In this document: piece by piece, positions 11,141 to 20,203 of the stretch
Layout: the number at the start of each line of letters is the position of its first letter
How positions within the stretch are numbered: the stretch's first letter is position 1
Source of the DNA: Thalassolituus oleivorans MIL-1
GTDB lineage: Bacteria; Pseudomonadota; Gammaproteobacteria; Pseudomonadales; Oceanobacteraceae
Length of the DNA stretch: 64,000 nucleotides
Direction of reading: 5' to 3'
Assembly (NCBI RefSeq): GCF_000355675.1
Contig: NC_020888.1
Location: 3,430,001-3,494,000, forward strand
The notes under the pieces: model-generated
The model's input: the letters and a program-made list of their open reading frames with translations, nothing else
The model's database searches: none
Told to the model about the DNA's origin: nothing
Program-made: the position numbers and the translations under genes

Positions 11141-12340
11141 TTACATCCCTTGTCCATTCACCAACACGCTGTCCAATGCGCGCTGACAATATGCACCGAC
11201 CCGAGCAGACATCTGCTGGAATATCCGTGTAATAAATGCATGGGTAGCATCGGCTTTTTCTAAGATGGGTTTCATGCCTAACATGGACATCATTTTGCGA
11301 ATCAAATTAAGCACTAAGTCCGAGATAGCCGTCGCTAAATTAATGCCCTTGCGCAGAATATAAGCAAGACGATCCATCAGAGTAAATGTAGCGGAGAAGG
11401 CATTAGACATTGCCATACCCATCGCTTTTAAACATTTACCAACGACATAACTAATGGCTTTATCAAGCCATTCTAAGTTGGTTACATGGAAACTAACCGA
11501 GGCTTTATCATTGAGCCAACGATTTATACCTTGCTCACCAAAATGCTCGTCACGCTTACCCCTAAGTTCTGACCAACCTTGTTTGCCGATCGTTTTCAGA
11601 TACTCAGCCATATCGTGCATTTCTACGGCGGGGAATGATCCTGGACTCGGTTGAAAATAATCATAAACCTCCTCTTTCTCTTGCAGAGGCGCATGTACAA
11701 AAGGCCAAAATGGTACGCAGGGAACGATATCGGTGCGATGATAAATCCGGTACATACGTTCATAACTTAATGAGTTGGTAAGACTGGTCGCGAACGGTGC
11801 CATCCCCACCCTTGGAGCACCGAAGGTATATAGATAGGGTTTGAGTGTGGTGTTGGCTTCTAAAAATTCGGCGCATAAAGTCGCTAGGCCACCACCTAAA
11901 CTATGGCCGATGCAATGAACGGTACGAACGCCACGACCAGCAAAGCCTGTAATAAATGCTTTAAGCTGCGCACGCATCGACAAAAACGCTTGATTGAAAC
12001 CATCGTGAACCAATTGCCCGCGAGTCGAGCGAGATGTGGCTAGATTGAAATTCGTCAGCCAATCGGCAGGAAAGGTTTTCTTGGTGCCGCGTAAAATAAC
12101 AAATGCATGACCTTCGTACGCGCCCTTACCAAAAGCCATCAAACCAAATGCGGTTGTTGATTTAATAAAGCCGGGGCCACCGGTTTTGGCGGATGTGATA
12201 TTTTCTGCAGAAATATCCATTTTTGTGCCATAAAATAAGTTTAAGGCCGCAAGTAACTCTTCGGGCAACTGTGTTTCAACTAAGATATATACATTATCGG
12301 CGAATTTCGCGGCATCTCTTGGCTCTAATATCGAATCCAT
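11141..12340 (-). CDS. Class 3 (fungal-type) lipase family protein
   Basis: 399 residues. An alpha/beta hydrolase of the Lipase_3 family with a complete triad: Ser147 in GHSLGGG, Asp204 (HRTDIVP), His242 (VEMHDMAEY). No N-terminal signal peptide is evident, so export would need another route such as type VI secretion. The C-terminal 130 residues are helical and partly hydrophobic and have no assignment. GGAGG lies before the ATG. It starts 15 bases after a small exported protein gene on the same strand, so the pair is probably one operon. The substrate, glycerolipid or phospholipid, cannot be deduced. Confidence 0.85.
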   Translation of the reverse strand: MDSILEPRDAAKFADNVYILVETQLPEELLAALNLFYGTKMDISAENITSAKTGGPGFIKSTTAFGLMAFGKGAYEGHAFVILRGTKKTFPADWLTNFNLATSRSTRGQLVHDGFNQAFLSMRAQLKAFITGFAGRGVRTVHCIGHSLGGGLATLCAEFLEANTTLKPYLYTFGAPRVGMAPFATSLTNSLSYERMYRIYHRTDIVPCVPFWPFVHAPLQEKEEVYDYFQPSPGSFPAVEMHDMAEYLKTIGKQGWSELRGKRDEHFGEQGINRWLNDKASVSFHVTNLEWLDKAISYVVGKCLKAMGMAMSNAFSATFTLMDRLAYILRKGINLATAISDLVLNLIRKMMSMLGMKPILEKADATHAFITRIFQQMSARVGAYCQRALDSVLVNGQGM

Positions 12341-12355
12341 TTCGTTCCCTCCTTA

Positions 12356-12862
12356 TTAATCCTCATCCGTTTCAACCCCCCAACTACATTGCGTATAGTA
12401 AAAACCTCGATCAACAGCAATTGCTTGGGGCTCTGAATCTAACTTACATTGCACGACAAGCTCATTACCTCGCGCTTCAGAATTTTCGTCTTTTGTCCGT
12501 TTTACTCCTGCCCAGACTTTGTACTCCTCCCCCCCATACGTTACAAAAACCTGTTGAGGAATCGCGAATTCACCCGGTAAAAACTTGCCTAAAAAGCTTT
12601 GATCAAACACCGCAGGTAATTCAAAGTAGCCATTATCATCCGTCATTGTTTCATCGGTGTTATGACCTGATGAATAAAATTTTTCGACAATACGTTTTAC
12701 GTGAGCACCTTTAGCGGGCTCACCATTCAAAGTAATAACGCCGGACATGGCAGAAAATAGACAGACTTTTTTAGGCTCGAACAAAGACATCGACAAAGCT
12801 CCTGACGCAGAAAGCGAGAGTGTTAGAAACACAAGCAAGGATGTATAGCGCTTATTGATCAT
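12356..12862 (-). CDS. Exported carboxypeptidase-regulatory-like domain protein (DUF6795-like), partner of the lipase
   Basis: 168 residues. A signal peptide covers about residues 1-24. The mature protein carries a single Ig-like or transthyretin-like beta-sandwich pattern (GVITLNGEPAKGAHVKR, then TDDNGYFELPAV). Two cysteines (VVQCKL, YTQCSW) lie near the C terminus. This resembles DUF6795-type proteins often found beside lipases. It immediately precedes the lipase (15-base gap). It could be a chaperone, adaptor or immunity protein for the lipase, all inference from position. No enzyme motif is visible. Confidence 0.6.
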   Translation of the reverse strand: MINKRYTSLLVFLTLSLSASGALSMSLFEPKKVCLFSAMSGVITLNGEPAKGAHVKRIVEKFYSSGHNTDETMTDDNGYFELPAVFDQSFLGKFLPGEFAIPQQVFVTYGGEEYKVWAGVKRTKDENSEARGNELVVQCKLDSEPQAIAVDRGFYYTQCSWGVETDED

Positions 12863-13091
12863 CCATAATCCGCCTTATGATTGTTATGTGGAATTCAACG
12901 AGTTTGTCAGAGCCGAAGCAATACATCAACAGACATTATCGCCCCAAAAAAAGTGCCACTATTGACACTCAATTAGACCAAATTCGTCGAACAATTAAAA
13001 AACCGAGATAAATTAAAATTCTGACTCATTCTATTTTATTAGATCCATTGCATATTAAAACCACATTGTGAAACTTTAAAATCGCCACCCA

Positions 13092-13115
13092 TAAAAAAAC
13101 CGCCTTGCGGCGGTT
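13092..13115 (-). terminator. Rho-independent terminator after fba
   Basis: On the minus strand AACCGCC, loop GCAA, GGCGGTT is followed by a run of T residues (A-run at 13092-13099 on the plus strand). It lies 30 bases beyond the fba stop. T residues on the other side are interrupted by C, so it acts mainly for fba. Confidence 0.9.
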
Positions 13116-13145
13116 CTTTTATTCAACTAACAAACGTCGTTTTTA

Positions 13146-14210
13146 TTAAACGATTTTTGCAGCCAGCTCACCGCGCTCATAGCGTGCGAACATATCATCT
13201 AAAGACAAGGCTTTTATCTTAGATGCGTTACCCGCAGTACCGAACGCTTCGTAACGCGCAACACAGATTTCAGTCATGGCTTTAACCGATGCAGAGAAAT
13301 ACTTACGTGGGTCGAATTCGCTTGGGTTTTCTGCCAAGAAGCGACGAATCGCACCAGTAGATGCCAAACGCAAATCGGTATCGATGTTTACTTTACGCAC
13401 GCCGTACTTGATGCCTTCTACGATTTGCTCAACTGGCACACCGTAAGTTTCAGGGATTTCACCGCCAAACTCGTTGATGATCGCCAACCATTCTTGTGGA
13501 ACAGAAGATGAACCATGCATTACCAAGTGAGTACCAGGGATACGCTGGTGAATCGCTTTAATACGGTCAATCGCTAGGATGTCATCTGTCGGTGGACGAG
13601 AAAACTTATAAGCGCCATGAGAAGTACCACAAGCAATTGCTAACGCATCAACACCGGTTTGCTTAACAAAGTCAGCGGCTTCTTCAGGGTCTGTCAGCAT
13701 TTGATCATGGCTTAGTACGCAATCAGCACCAATGCCATCTTCTTCACCGGCTTGGCCAGTTTCTAAAGAACCTAAGCAGCCCAGCTCACCTTCAACCGAT
13801 ACACCGCAAGCGTGCGCCATTTCAACGGTACGCTTTGTCACGTCAACGTTGTATTCATAGGTCGTTGGTGTTTTACCATCGGTACCTAATGAACCATCCA
13901 TCATCACTGAGCTGAAGCCCAATTGGATAGAACGCTGACATACGGTAGGTGACGTGCCGTGGTCTTGATGCATACACACTGGAATATGCGGAAACTCTTC
14001 AATTGCAGCCAGAATTAAGTGACGCAAGAACGGAGCACCCGCGTATTTGCGAGCACCAGCAGAGGCCTGAACAATCACCGGTGAATCGGTCTTGTCCGCC
14101 GCTTCCATGATGGCTCGCATTTGCTCTAGGTTGTTTACGTTAAATGCTGGTACGCCGTAACCAAATTCGGCGGCGTGGTCTAGCATCTGACGCATGCTGA
14201 TAAGTGCCAT
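13146..14210 (-). CDS. fba: Fructose-1,6-bisphosphate aldolase, class II (zinc)
   Basis: 354 residues. A class II aldolase of the CbbA/Calvin type: Asp83 and His84 in MHQDHGTS (catalytic aspartate and zinc ligand), further zinc-site sequences [10 protein letters not shown] and LVMHGSSS, and [10 protein letters not shown] near the C-terminal third. It cleaves fructose bisphosphate to dihydroxyacetone phosphate and glyceraldehyde 3-phosphate and works in gluconeogenesis in the reverse direction. It is third in epd-pgk-fba but preceded by a hairpin with a T-run, so part of its expression probably comes from its own promoter. Confidence 0.96.
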   Translation of the reverse strand: MALISMRQMLDHAAEFGYGVPAFNVNNLEQMRAIMEAADKTDSPVIVQASAGARKYAGAPFLRHLILAAIEEFPHIPVCMHQDHGTSPTVCQRSIQLGFSSVMMDGSLGTDGKTPTTYEYNVDVTKRTVEMAHACGVSVEGELGCLGSLETGQAGEEDGIGADCVLSHDQMLTDPEEAADFVKQTGVDALAIACGTSHGAYKFSRPPTDDILAIDRIKAIHQRIPGTHLVMHGSSSVPQEWLAIINEFGGEIPETYGVPVEQIVEGIKYGVRKVNIDTDLRLASTGAIRRFLAENPSEFDPRKYFSASVKAMTEICVARYEAFGTAGNASKIKALSLDDMFARYERGELAAKIV

Positions 14211-14257
14211 GATAGCTCCTCAAATTTTTATCGCCGTTCAGTACGAGCGGCTATTTT

Positions 14258-14288
14258 AAAAAAAGTTTGGCCGGGATCTCCGGCCTTT
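14258..14288 (-). terminator. Intrinsic terminator or attenuator between pgk and fba
   Basis: GGCCGG (14269-14274), loop GATCT, CCGGCC (14280-14285). On the minus strand the stem is followed, after AAAC, by a seven-T run. It sits 20 bases beyond the pgk stop and should partly uncouple fba from pgk transcription. Confidence 0.75.
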
Positions 14289-14305
14289 TGAATCTTGCTT
14301 TGCGC

Positions 14306-15472
14306 TTAGTTTTTCGCGCGTTCTTCCAGAATCGCCACAGCCGGTAACACTTTGCCTTCTACGAATTCTAGGAAAGCACCGCCACCGGTTGAGATGTAAG
14401 AAACCTTATCAGCGATGTCGTATTTATCCACAGCTGCTAGCGTATCACCACCGCCCGCAATTGAGAACGCATCTGATTCGGCAATGGCTAATGCCAAGGC
14501 TTTAGTACCTTCGCCAAACTGATCGAATTCGAACACGCCGACAGGGCCGTTCCAAATGATGGTTTTTGCTTGTTTCAATTGTTCAGCTAAAGCGGCAGAG
14601 CTGTCTGGGCCAATATCGAAAATCATGTCGTCGGCTTCGACATCGGCTGCATTCTTCAACGTCGCCACTGCGCTTTCAGAAAATTCTTTACCGCAGACAA
14701 CGTCGGTTGGTACTGGGATAGAGACTTTTTCCATCAGCTTTTTAGCCGCAGGAATCAAGTCATCTTCACACAAAGATTTACCAACGTTATTGCCCGCAGC
14801 AGCAAGGAAGGTATTGGCGATACCGCCACCAACAATGATTTGATCACAAATATCAGACAAGCTTTCTAATACTTCTAACTTAGTTGAAACCTTAGAACCA
14901 CCCACGATAGCCACCAATGGGCGAGCTGGTTTATCCAACGCTTTGCCCAGCGCTTCCAATTCCGCTGCAAGCAAAGGGCCAGCACAAGCAATCGGGGCAA
15001 ACTTAGCCACACCGTGAGTAGATGCTTGAGCGCGGTGCGCAGTACCGAAAGCATCCATCACAAAGATATCGCACAACGCCGCGTAGGCTTGAGATAACTC
15101 GTCGGTGTCTTTCTTCTCGCCTTTATTAAAGCGCACGTTTTCTAGCAAAACCATTTCACCATCAGCAACTTCGACGCCTTCGCGAAAGTCACGAATTACT
15201 TTAACGTCACGACCCAACAATTCGCCAAGGTGCGCAGCTACTGGCTTCATGGAGGATTCTTCGTCATAAACGCCTTCCTCAGGACGGCCAAGGTGAGACA
15301 TGACAATCACTTTGGCACCGGCCGCTAAAGCATGCTGAATGGTTGGTAAAGACGCACGAATACGCGCATCGGAAGTTACTTTGCCATCTTTAACTGGAAC
15401 GTTGAGGTCTTCGCGAATCAATACGCGCTTACCAGTCAAATCCAGTTCAGTCATCTTTAAAACAGCCATCAT
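14306..15472 (-). CDS. pgk: Phosphoglycerate kinase
   Basis: 388 residues, normal length. The N-terminal domain has [11 protein letters not shown] with substrate-binding Arg/Asp/Asn and SHLGRPEEG; the C-terminal nucleotide site has [12 protein letters not shown] and GGGDTLAAV. It transfers phosphate between 1,3-bisphosphoglycerate and ADP in glycolysis and gluconeogenesis. Starts at 15472 and 15469 (ATGATG) are both possible behind GAGG. It lies 86 bases downstream of epd and upstream of fba. Confidence 0.97.
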   Translation of the reverse strand: MMAVLKMTELDLTGKRVLIREDLNVPVKDGKVTSDARIRASLPTIQHALAAGAKVIVMSHLGRPEEGVYDEESSMKPVAAHLGELLGRDVKVIRDFREGVEVADGEMVLLENVRFNKGEKKDTDELSQAYAALCDIFVMDAFGTAHRAQASTHGVAKFAPIACAGPLLAAELEALGKALDKPARPLVAIVGGSKVSTKLEVLESLSDICDQIIVGGGIANTFLAAAGNNVGKSLCEDDLIPAAKKLMEKVSIPVPTDVVCGKEFSESAVATLKNAADVEADDMIFDIGPDSSAALAEQLKQAKTIIWNGPVGVFEFDQFGEGTKALALAIAESDAFSIAGGGDTLAAVDKYDIADKVSYISTGGGAFLEFVEGKVLPAVAILEERAKN

Positions 15473-15558
15473 TTATCCTCTGTAGCAATTCAGTATCAGT
15501 CCGTATTCACACTCAAAGCGAGGTAGCCATACGGAGAACAATTTAGAAATCTTAGCGC

Positions 15559-16566
15559 TTAGCGCAGGCACATCGCGGTATCAAGCATACGATTAGCAAA
15601 ACCCCATTCGTTATCAAACCACACCAGCAACTTCAGCAAGTGGCCGCCGCTCACCCGTGTTTGCGTGGCATCGACAATGGCTGAACGAGGATCGTGGTTA
15701 AAATCAATGGAGGCATGCGCTTCACGGGTTAAACCCATAATCGCAGCGAACTCGCCTTCGGCGGCGGATTGTAGCAGTTCATTGACCGCTTGTGAGCTGG
15801 TCTTTTTGTTCAATTGCAGACTGATATCCAAAGCCGACACATTCACCGTTGGTACGCGTAAATGCAGACACTCAATCTTGCCCGCCAACTGTGGCATTAA
15901 GCGCTCAATACCTAACGACAAACCAGTATCCACCGGAATAATACTTTGCACGGCAGAGCGAGTACGGCGCAGATCAGAATGGTAAGCGTCAATCACAGGT
16001 TGATCGTTCATGGCCGAGTGAATCGTGGTAGTAACACCCGCCTGAATACCAAATGCCTCGTCTAGCAAGGTAAGAATCGGAATCAGCGCATTGGTAGAAC
16101 ACGATCCGTTGGAAACAATGCGGTCAGCCGGTGTAATCAAGTCGTGGTTAAGACCAAAAATAATGGTGTTATCAACGGCGCTATCGGCTGGGTTAGAGAT
16201 AAGTACTTTGCCCGCACCGCGCTCTAAGTGCAGCTCGGCATCTTCGCGCGAACGAATCTGGCCACTGCATTCAAGCACCAAATCCACACCGAGTTCAGCC
16301 CAATCTAGATTGCTGGGGTCGTGCTGATGGCGCACACGAATTTTATCGCCATTCACCAACAGATGCTGCGGATCAGCAATCGTCACTGGGCCATAAAAAC
16401 GACCGTGGGTGCTATCGTAGCGCAGCATGTAACTCAGCGATTCAATATCTGCGAGTTCATTAATAGCAACCACTTGCAGATCTTCGCGATAACCATTTTC
16501 ATACAAGGCACGCAACACACAGCGCCCAATACGACCAAATCCGTTAATAGCAATGCGCGTGGTCAT
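15559..16566 (-). CDS. epd: Erythrose-4-phosphate dehydrogenase (GAPDH superfamily)
   Basis: 335 residues. NAD-binding INGFGRIGR at about 7-15. The E. coli Epd-like stretches VAINELAD and SIIPVDTGLS separate it from glycolytic GAPDH. Catalytic Cys156 lies in SNGSCSTNA and His183 in TIHSAMND. It oxidises erythrose 4-phosphate to 4-phosphoerythronate for pyridoxal phosphate synthesis, and the pgk-fba neighbours match the classical epd-pgk-fba order. The active-site segment departs from the usual SNASCTTNC, with Gly, Ser and Ala replacing Ala, Thr and Cys. Chemistry is probably kept because the nucleophile and base remain. The transketolase gene often found upstream is missing. Confidence 0.88.
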   Translation of the reverse strand: MTTRIAINGFGRIGRCVLRALYENGYREDLQVVAINELADIESLSYMLRYDSTHGRFYGPVTIADPQHLLVNGDKIRVRHQHDPSNLDWAELGVDLVLECSGQIRSREDAELHLERGAGKVLISNPADSAVDNTIIFGLNHDLITPADRIVSNGSCSTNALIPILTLLDEAFGIQAGVTTTIHSAMNDQPVIDAYHSDLRRTRSAVQSIIPVDTGLSLGIERLMPQLAGKIECLHLRVPTVNVSALDISLQLNKKTSSQAVNELLQSAAEGEFAAIMGLTREAHASIDFNHDPRSAIVDATQTRVSGGHLLKLLVWFDNEWGFANRMLDTAMCLR

Positions 16567-16677
16567 AACATCCGAAACCTGAAGATCGTTAAATAAGTGA
16601 TAAGCCCGCTATTGTCGCGGATTTAGACGGCAGAGGCAAAAGCGCTACAATCGTATTTCATCTTTTTAAGGCCCGTT

Positions 16678-17343
16678 ATGAATATAGCCACCCACATTGG
16701 CCCCGCCTGCCCTCTTTGCAACGAAGAAAATAGCCTGACGCCAATCAGTGCATCCGACAAGAGAACCTATTTCGCCTGTCCTAACTGTCATCTCGCGTTT
16801 GTAGATCCCGCAGATTATCTAACCGCAGACGAAGAGATGGCCTATTACGCAACGCACGAGAACAGTATTGCCGATGAAGGCTATGTGCGCTTTCTGCAAA
16901 ACGTAACCACGCCGCTGTTGGCGCTGATTCCGAATGAGCAAAAAACTCACTTACAAGCGCTCGACTACGGCTGCGGCCCAGGACCAACATTAAGTTTCTT
17001 GCTAGAGCGTGAAGGTATTGCTTGCGATAACTATGATCCTTTCTTTGCAGATATTCAGCTAAAACCACAATACGATGTCATCACGGCAACAGAATGCTTC
17101 GAGCACTTTCACCAGCCTGCGCAAGAGCTAACGAAATTAACAGAATTGCTAGCGCCGAGCGGCTATTTAGCGTTAATGACCAGCCGCTGGAAAACCGAAC
17201 AGCAATTTGCCAACTGGCATTACACCCGAGATCCAACGCATGTGGTGTTTATGCACGATAAAACGATCAGTTATATTGCGGAGCGCTATGGGTTAACGCC
17301 GGTTTGGCAGGACGATAGTCGGGTGGTAATTTTTCAAAGGTAA
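16678..17343 (+). CDS. Class I SAM-dependent methyltransferase with N-terminal zinc ribbon
   Basis: 221 residues. The N terminus has two CxxC knuckles (CPLC at about 11-14 and CPNC near 35), a likely zinc ribbon. The SAM-binding motif I is DYGCGPGP at about residue 97, then VITATECFEHF and a late SRWKTEQQFANWHY segment. This domain order occurs in uncharacterised Methyltransf_23 proteins, and the substrate is unknown. It is divergent from epd, with 111 bases between starts. Confidence 0.8.
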   Translation: MNIATHIGPACPLCNEENSLTPISASDKRTYFACPNCHLAFVDPADYLTADEEMAYYATHENSIADEGYVRFLQNVTTPLLALIPNEQKTHLQALDYGCGPGPTLSFLLEREGIACDNYDPFFADIQLKPQYDVITATECFEHFHQPAQELTKLTELLAPSGYLALMTSRWKTEQQFANWHYTRDPTHVVFMHDKTISYIAERYGLTPVWQDDSRVVIFQR

Positions 17344-17870
17344 GTTGCAATATAAAAACCAAGCGATAGGTCATCGCTAGCGGGAAAAACATGGCCATTA
17401 TTTATATTGAAAAAATTCTTCGTAAATCGTCAGTCCCCCTCCAACAACACCAAATTTCTGCATAAATTGTTAGAACTAAAAATAACATGCAAATACATAG
17501 GCATCGCACGCCAAAATTACAATATCGCCTAGTGAACTCAATTGTCAGCAACTAGTTATCTAAGGAATTAATATTGCGACTCAACTGATAAACAATACTT
17601 TAGTACCAGTCCATACATAACAATGCATTAACATTAATGAAGTATGTCGCAAAAATGCTAGTAATGAGCTTATTTTTTGATAAATAAATCAACTGACATC
17701 TCGTGGAAGTTCACCCTCGTCACATTGAGTTATTCCATCTTCGCATCTAGGGTGAATACGGCCTTTTTGTTTTCAAAAGGCCTACATAAAACGAGGACAT
17801 ACTGGACGTCACTCGAATAAAGCCATGACGCCCTTTATGCCCATATAAATTGCAAAATGGGAGTATCATG
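17344..17870. other. 527-base gene-free stretch before the cytochrome-like gene
   Basis: AT-rich, with no convincing reading frame on either strand. Near its end are two inverted repeats: TTCACCCT (17710-17717) with AGGGTGAA (17749-17756) around a 31-base loop, and GGCCTTTT (17760-17767) with AAAAGGCC (17775-17782). The region could hold a long 5' leader, an sRNA or an operator, but the sequence alone does not decide. Confidence 0.5.
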
Positions 17871-18995
17871 ATGGAATGGAAATTTAAACGTTTCGCCTTA
17901 CCAACAATCGTTGCCACAACGATTATTTGCAGTTCAATGTTATTGGTTAGTGCCTGCACCCAAGCGCAAGATTGGTGGACGATGTCCGATGCTGATTTCG
18001 CTGCCGAATATTCTACAATGGCACTTAACGATGATGTCGAAGGGCAGTCTGAAGTCGCTTGGATGCTATTTTCACGCGTCAATCAGCGCGTTAATTTTAA
18101 TGGTAAAGACTTTTCTCAATGGGAAATCTGGCCGAGTAACGAAGATACTTTTAGCCCAGCGGTTAAAGCGTTTAGCGTCGAAAATAAAGTGCGAACACGC
18201 CCGCATTTACAAGAGCCTAAGATCTTTCTTGCTGCACAACATCAACCGATGGCAGCCAAGTTCAGCATGCCACCAAACGATGGAGGAGAAGAAGTTACTC
18301 GTAACTTAATTTCATATAAATACATCATGCAGAAGAATCTAAACTCCAAAGCTGGTGTTTGGAATACCTTATCAACCTCTCCTAAAATTGATTTCCCGAT
18401 TGGTACCGTAGAAATAAAAGGCGACTGGGTAAACTCTGCAGTAGATGGTGCATATCAACTGGTCGATAGTACAACCAATACAACTTACAGTCTCTTGGGT
18501 CTGCACATCATGGCTAAAATGGCGCCAACACCAGACGATCCTTTCCATTCAGAAACGCCAAGCTGGTTTTGGACGACCTTCGAATTTAAAGGCAACCCAG
18601 GCCTAGCCAATGCTCAATCGCTAATCACTTATCCCGATCAATTAAGCCAAGCACAATACACAAAAATGTTGGTGCAATCGGGTTTAGGCAAAACCGCTTT
18701 TGTGAATTACCGCAGTAACGGTACGCAAATTCGTTATTCAGATGCTAAGAATCCGAACATTATTTTAGGCAATACTAAGATGGAAGATTTTGCTGGCGTA
18801 CCGGATGGTTCGTCACCGGATAAATGGACTGCTTGGAATTCGTCGTGCCATACATGTCACGGCACAACATCAGGTAATCCAACGATCAAAGCCTTCTATC
18901 CGTTCACTGTAAGCACAGGTAAAATTACGGATCCTAAGATTGACAAATTCACATCACTTGATTTCGTTTGGTCGATTGCATTTCACGCCCGCTAA
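17871..18995 (+). CDS. Exported mono-haem c-type cytochrome-like protein of unknown function
   Basis: 374 residues from the ATG at 17871, seven bases behind GGGAG; the ATG directly before it is an alternative. The signal sequence ends VSAC, a fair lipobox, so it may be a lipoprotein. A single haem c motif CHTCH lies at about 326-330, near the C terminus, after a roughly 300-residue region without a recognised fold that is rich in Trp and aromatic residues. A late, lone CxxCH behind a large domain suggests a redox enzyme or electron acceptor. It stands alone between a long leader and its own terminator. Confidence 0.7.
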   Translation: MEWKFKRFALPTIVATTIICSSMLLVSACTQAQDWWTMSDADFAAEYSTMALNDDVEGQSEVAWMLFSRVNQRVNFNGKDFSQWEIWPSNEDTFSPAVKAFSVENKVRTRPHLQEPKIFLAAQHQPMAAKFSMPPNDGGEEVTRNLISYKYIMQKNLNSKAGVWNTLSTSPKIDFPIGTVEIKGDWVNSAVDGAYQLVDSTTNTTYSLLGLHIMAKMAPTPDDPFHSETPSWFWTTFEFKGNPGLANAQSLITYPDQLSQAQYTKMLVQSGLGKTAFVNYRSNGTQIRYSDAKNPNIILGNTKMEDFAGVPDGSSPDKWTAWNSSCHTCHGTTSGNPTIKAFYPFTVSTGKITDPKIDKFTSLDFVWSIAFHAR

Positions 18996-19001
18996 ACGAA
19001 A

Positions 19002-19043
19002 AACTCCCCGAAAGCAGTATGCTTTCGGGGAGTTCTCTTTTTT
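19002..19043 (+). terminator. Strong rho-independent terminator after the cytochrome-like gene
   Basis: A 15-bp perfect stem, AACTCCCCGAAAGCA (19002-19016) with its complement (19020-19034), has a 3-base loop and is followed by CTCTTTTTT. It separates this gene from the convergent AraC-type regulator. Confidence 0.95.
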
Positions 19044-19062
19044 ATTGACTCAAATTTCTTCA

Positions 19063-19986
19063 CTAACTACGCGCCGCATATTCTCTTGGTGACATACCAT
19101 ATTGCTGATGAAAACGCCGCGAAAAATGACTGGGATTGCTGTAGCCAACATCATAACAAGTTTGCGTAATTGTCTTGCCATTGCGAATTAAATTGCAGGC
19201 TTTTTCCAAACGACGCTGCTGAATATACTCCATCGGGCCGCACCCAAAACAATGTTTAAATTGCTGGTATAACTTACTGCGCGACATGCAAGCAATGCGT
19301 GCCAGCTGATCAATATCAATGGTTTCCGCCAAGCACTGTTCAACATGTGAAATCACGTTGACTAACGCTGACTGAGTAGGATTCTCTTGCGCACACTGTA
19401 ACAAAAATCCTCGGCCTTGCTGGCGAAACATACGCGCAACCAATTCGTTAACGCCAAATTCCAGCACTAAATCGCGATCTTCTTCGGCATCGACAAAACT
19501 GCCGACAATACGCTCAAGTAAATGCTGCGTCGCATCCGTATGTAGCAAGTGTAAAAGATGACTTTCATCGGGCTTCCACTCGCCAATTTCAGCAGGACGG
19601 GCACTGCGTTGATTGAGCTTATCGCAGACTGTGCGAAGCGTGTCGCGGCTAATTTCTAAGGTAAGACAACTGGTCGGAGTTTCTTCACTGGCATCAGGAA
19701 AATCAATTTCAACGTATTCTCCGGGTGCAATTACAAACGACTCATGTGGTAAAAATCCGCGTGAATAGCCGTTACGACCATGCATCACTTTACGTCCTGT
19801 CATCATCCCGCAATACAACACTTCTCCAGCGTCTAAGCGCACACGCTCAGCCGCTTCGTACGTGTCATAAATAGATAGCTCAGCATTATGACTGGCATAA
19901 ACAGTGCGGTTCTCAATCAACTGGCGTGGCGCTGCCGTGCGGCGATGGCGATTCGCAAGAGAGGTCAGCGATGTTGTTTTTGTCAT
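19063..19986 (-). CDS. AraC-family transcriptional regulator, probable regulator of the divergent aldehyde dehydrogenase
   Basis: 307 residues. The C-terminal about 100 residues hold two helix-turn-helix units of AraC type ([20 protein letters not shown], then [20 protein letters not shown], ending GMSPREY). The N-terminal half is an AraC-binding-like sensor region. It is divergent from an ExaC-type aldehyde dehydrogenase, with 217 bases between starts. Its inducer may be an alcohol or aldehyde, inferred from that neighbour only. Confidence 0.85.
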   Translation of the reverse strand: MTKTTSLTSLANRHRRTAAPRQLIENRTVYASHNAELSIYDTYEAAERVRLDAGEVLYCGMMTGRKVMHGRNGYSRGFLPHESFVIAPGEYVEIDFPDASEETPTSCLTLEISRDTLRTVCDKLNQRSARPAEIGEWKPDESHLLHLLHTDATQHLLERIVGSFVDAEEDRDLVLEFGVNELVARMFRQQGRGFLLQCAQENPTQSALVNVISHVEQCLAETIDIDQLARIACMSRSKLYQQFKHCFGCGPMEYIQQRRLEKACNLIRNGKTITQTCYDVGYSNPSHFSRRFHQQYGMSPREYAARS

Positions 19987-20135
19987 GTGCTGTTACCTGA
20001 AAGCTTCTCTTTTTCTGCCTTTAGGACGCAGAGCAAAGTCTTTCGTACTCAGGGGCAAGTTAAGTATCAATAGATCACATAGTGTGAAGACTGACAACCG
20101 GCCAAGTGGCCCTATTCACCCAATAATGACGCCGC

Positions 20136-20153
20136 CTACGACCAAGGTCGTAG
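20136..20153. promoter_or_regulatory. Perfect palindrome in the araC-type / aldehyde dehydrogenase intergenic region
   Basis: CTACGACC, AA, GGTCGTAG: an 8-bp perfect dyad with a 2-base centre, 50 bases before the aldehyde dehydrogenase ATG. A second small dyad, TCACA-TAG-TGTGA, lies at 20075-20087. Either could be an operator. AraC regulators usually bind direct repeats, so the palindrome may belong to another factor. Confidence 0.45.
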
Positions 20154-20203
20154 ACGTAAGTCCGAATACGAATTTGCAGAACAATAACAAGTGGAGACAC
20201 ACT

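Noticed and set aside
12223-12714. 163-codon plus-strand frame opposite the lipase/partner genes
   Set aside because: Composition is that of a shadow frame and it spans the junction of two well-supported minus-strand genes.
19904-20203. Upstream extension of the aldehyde dehydrogenase frame
   Set aside because: It runs back into the divergent AraC-type gene and contains the intergenic palindromes; the ATG at 20204 has a Shine-Dalgarno and matches ExaC starts.
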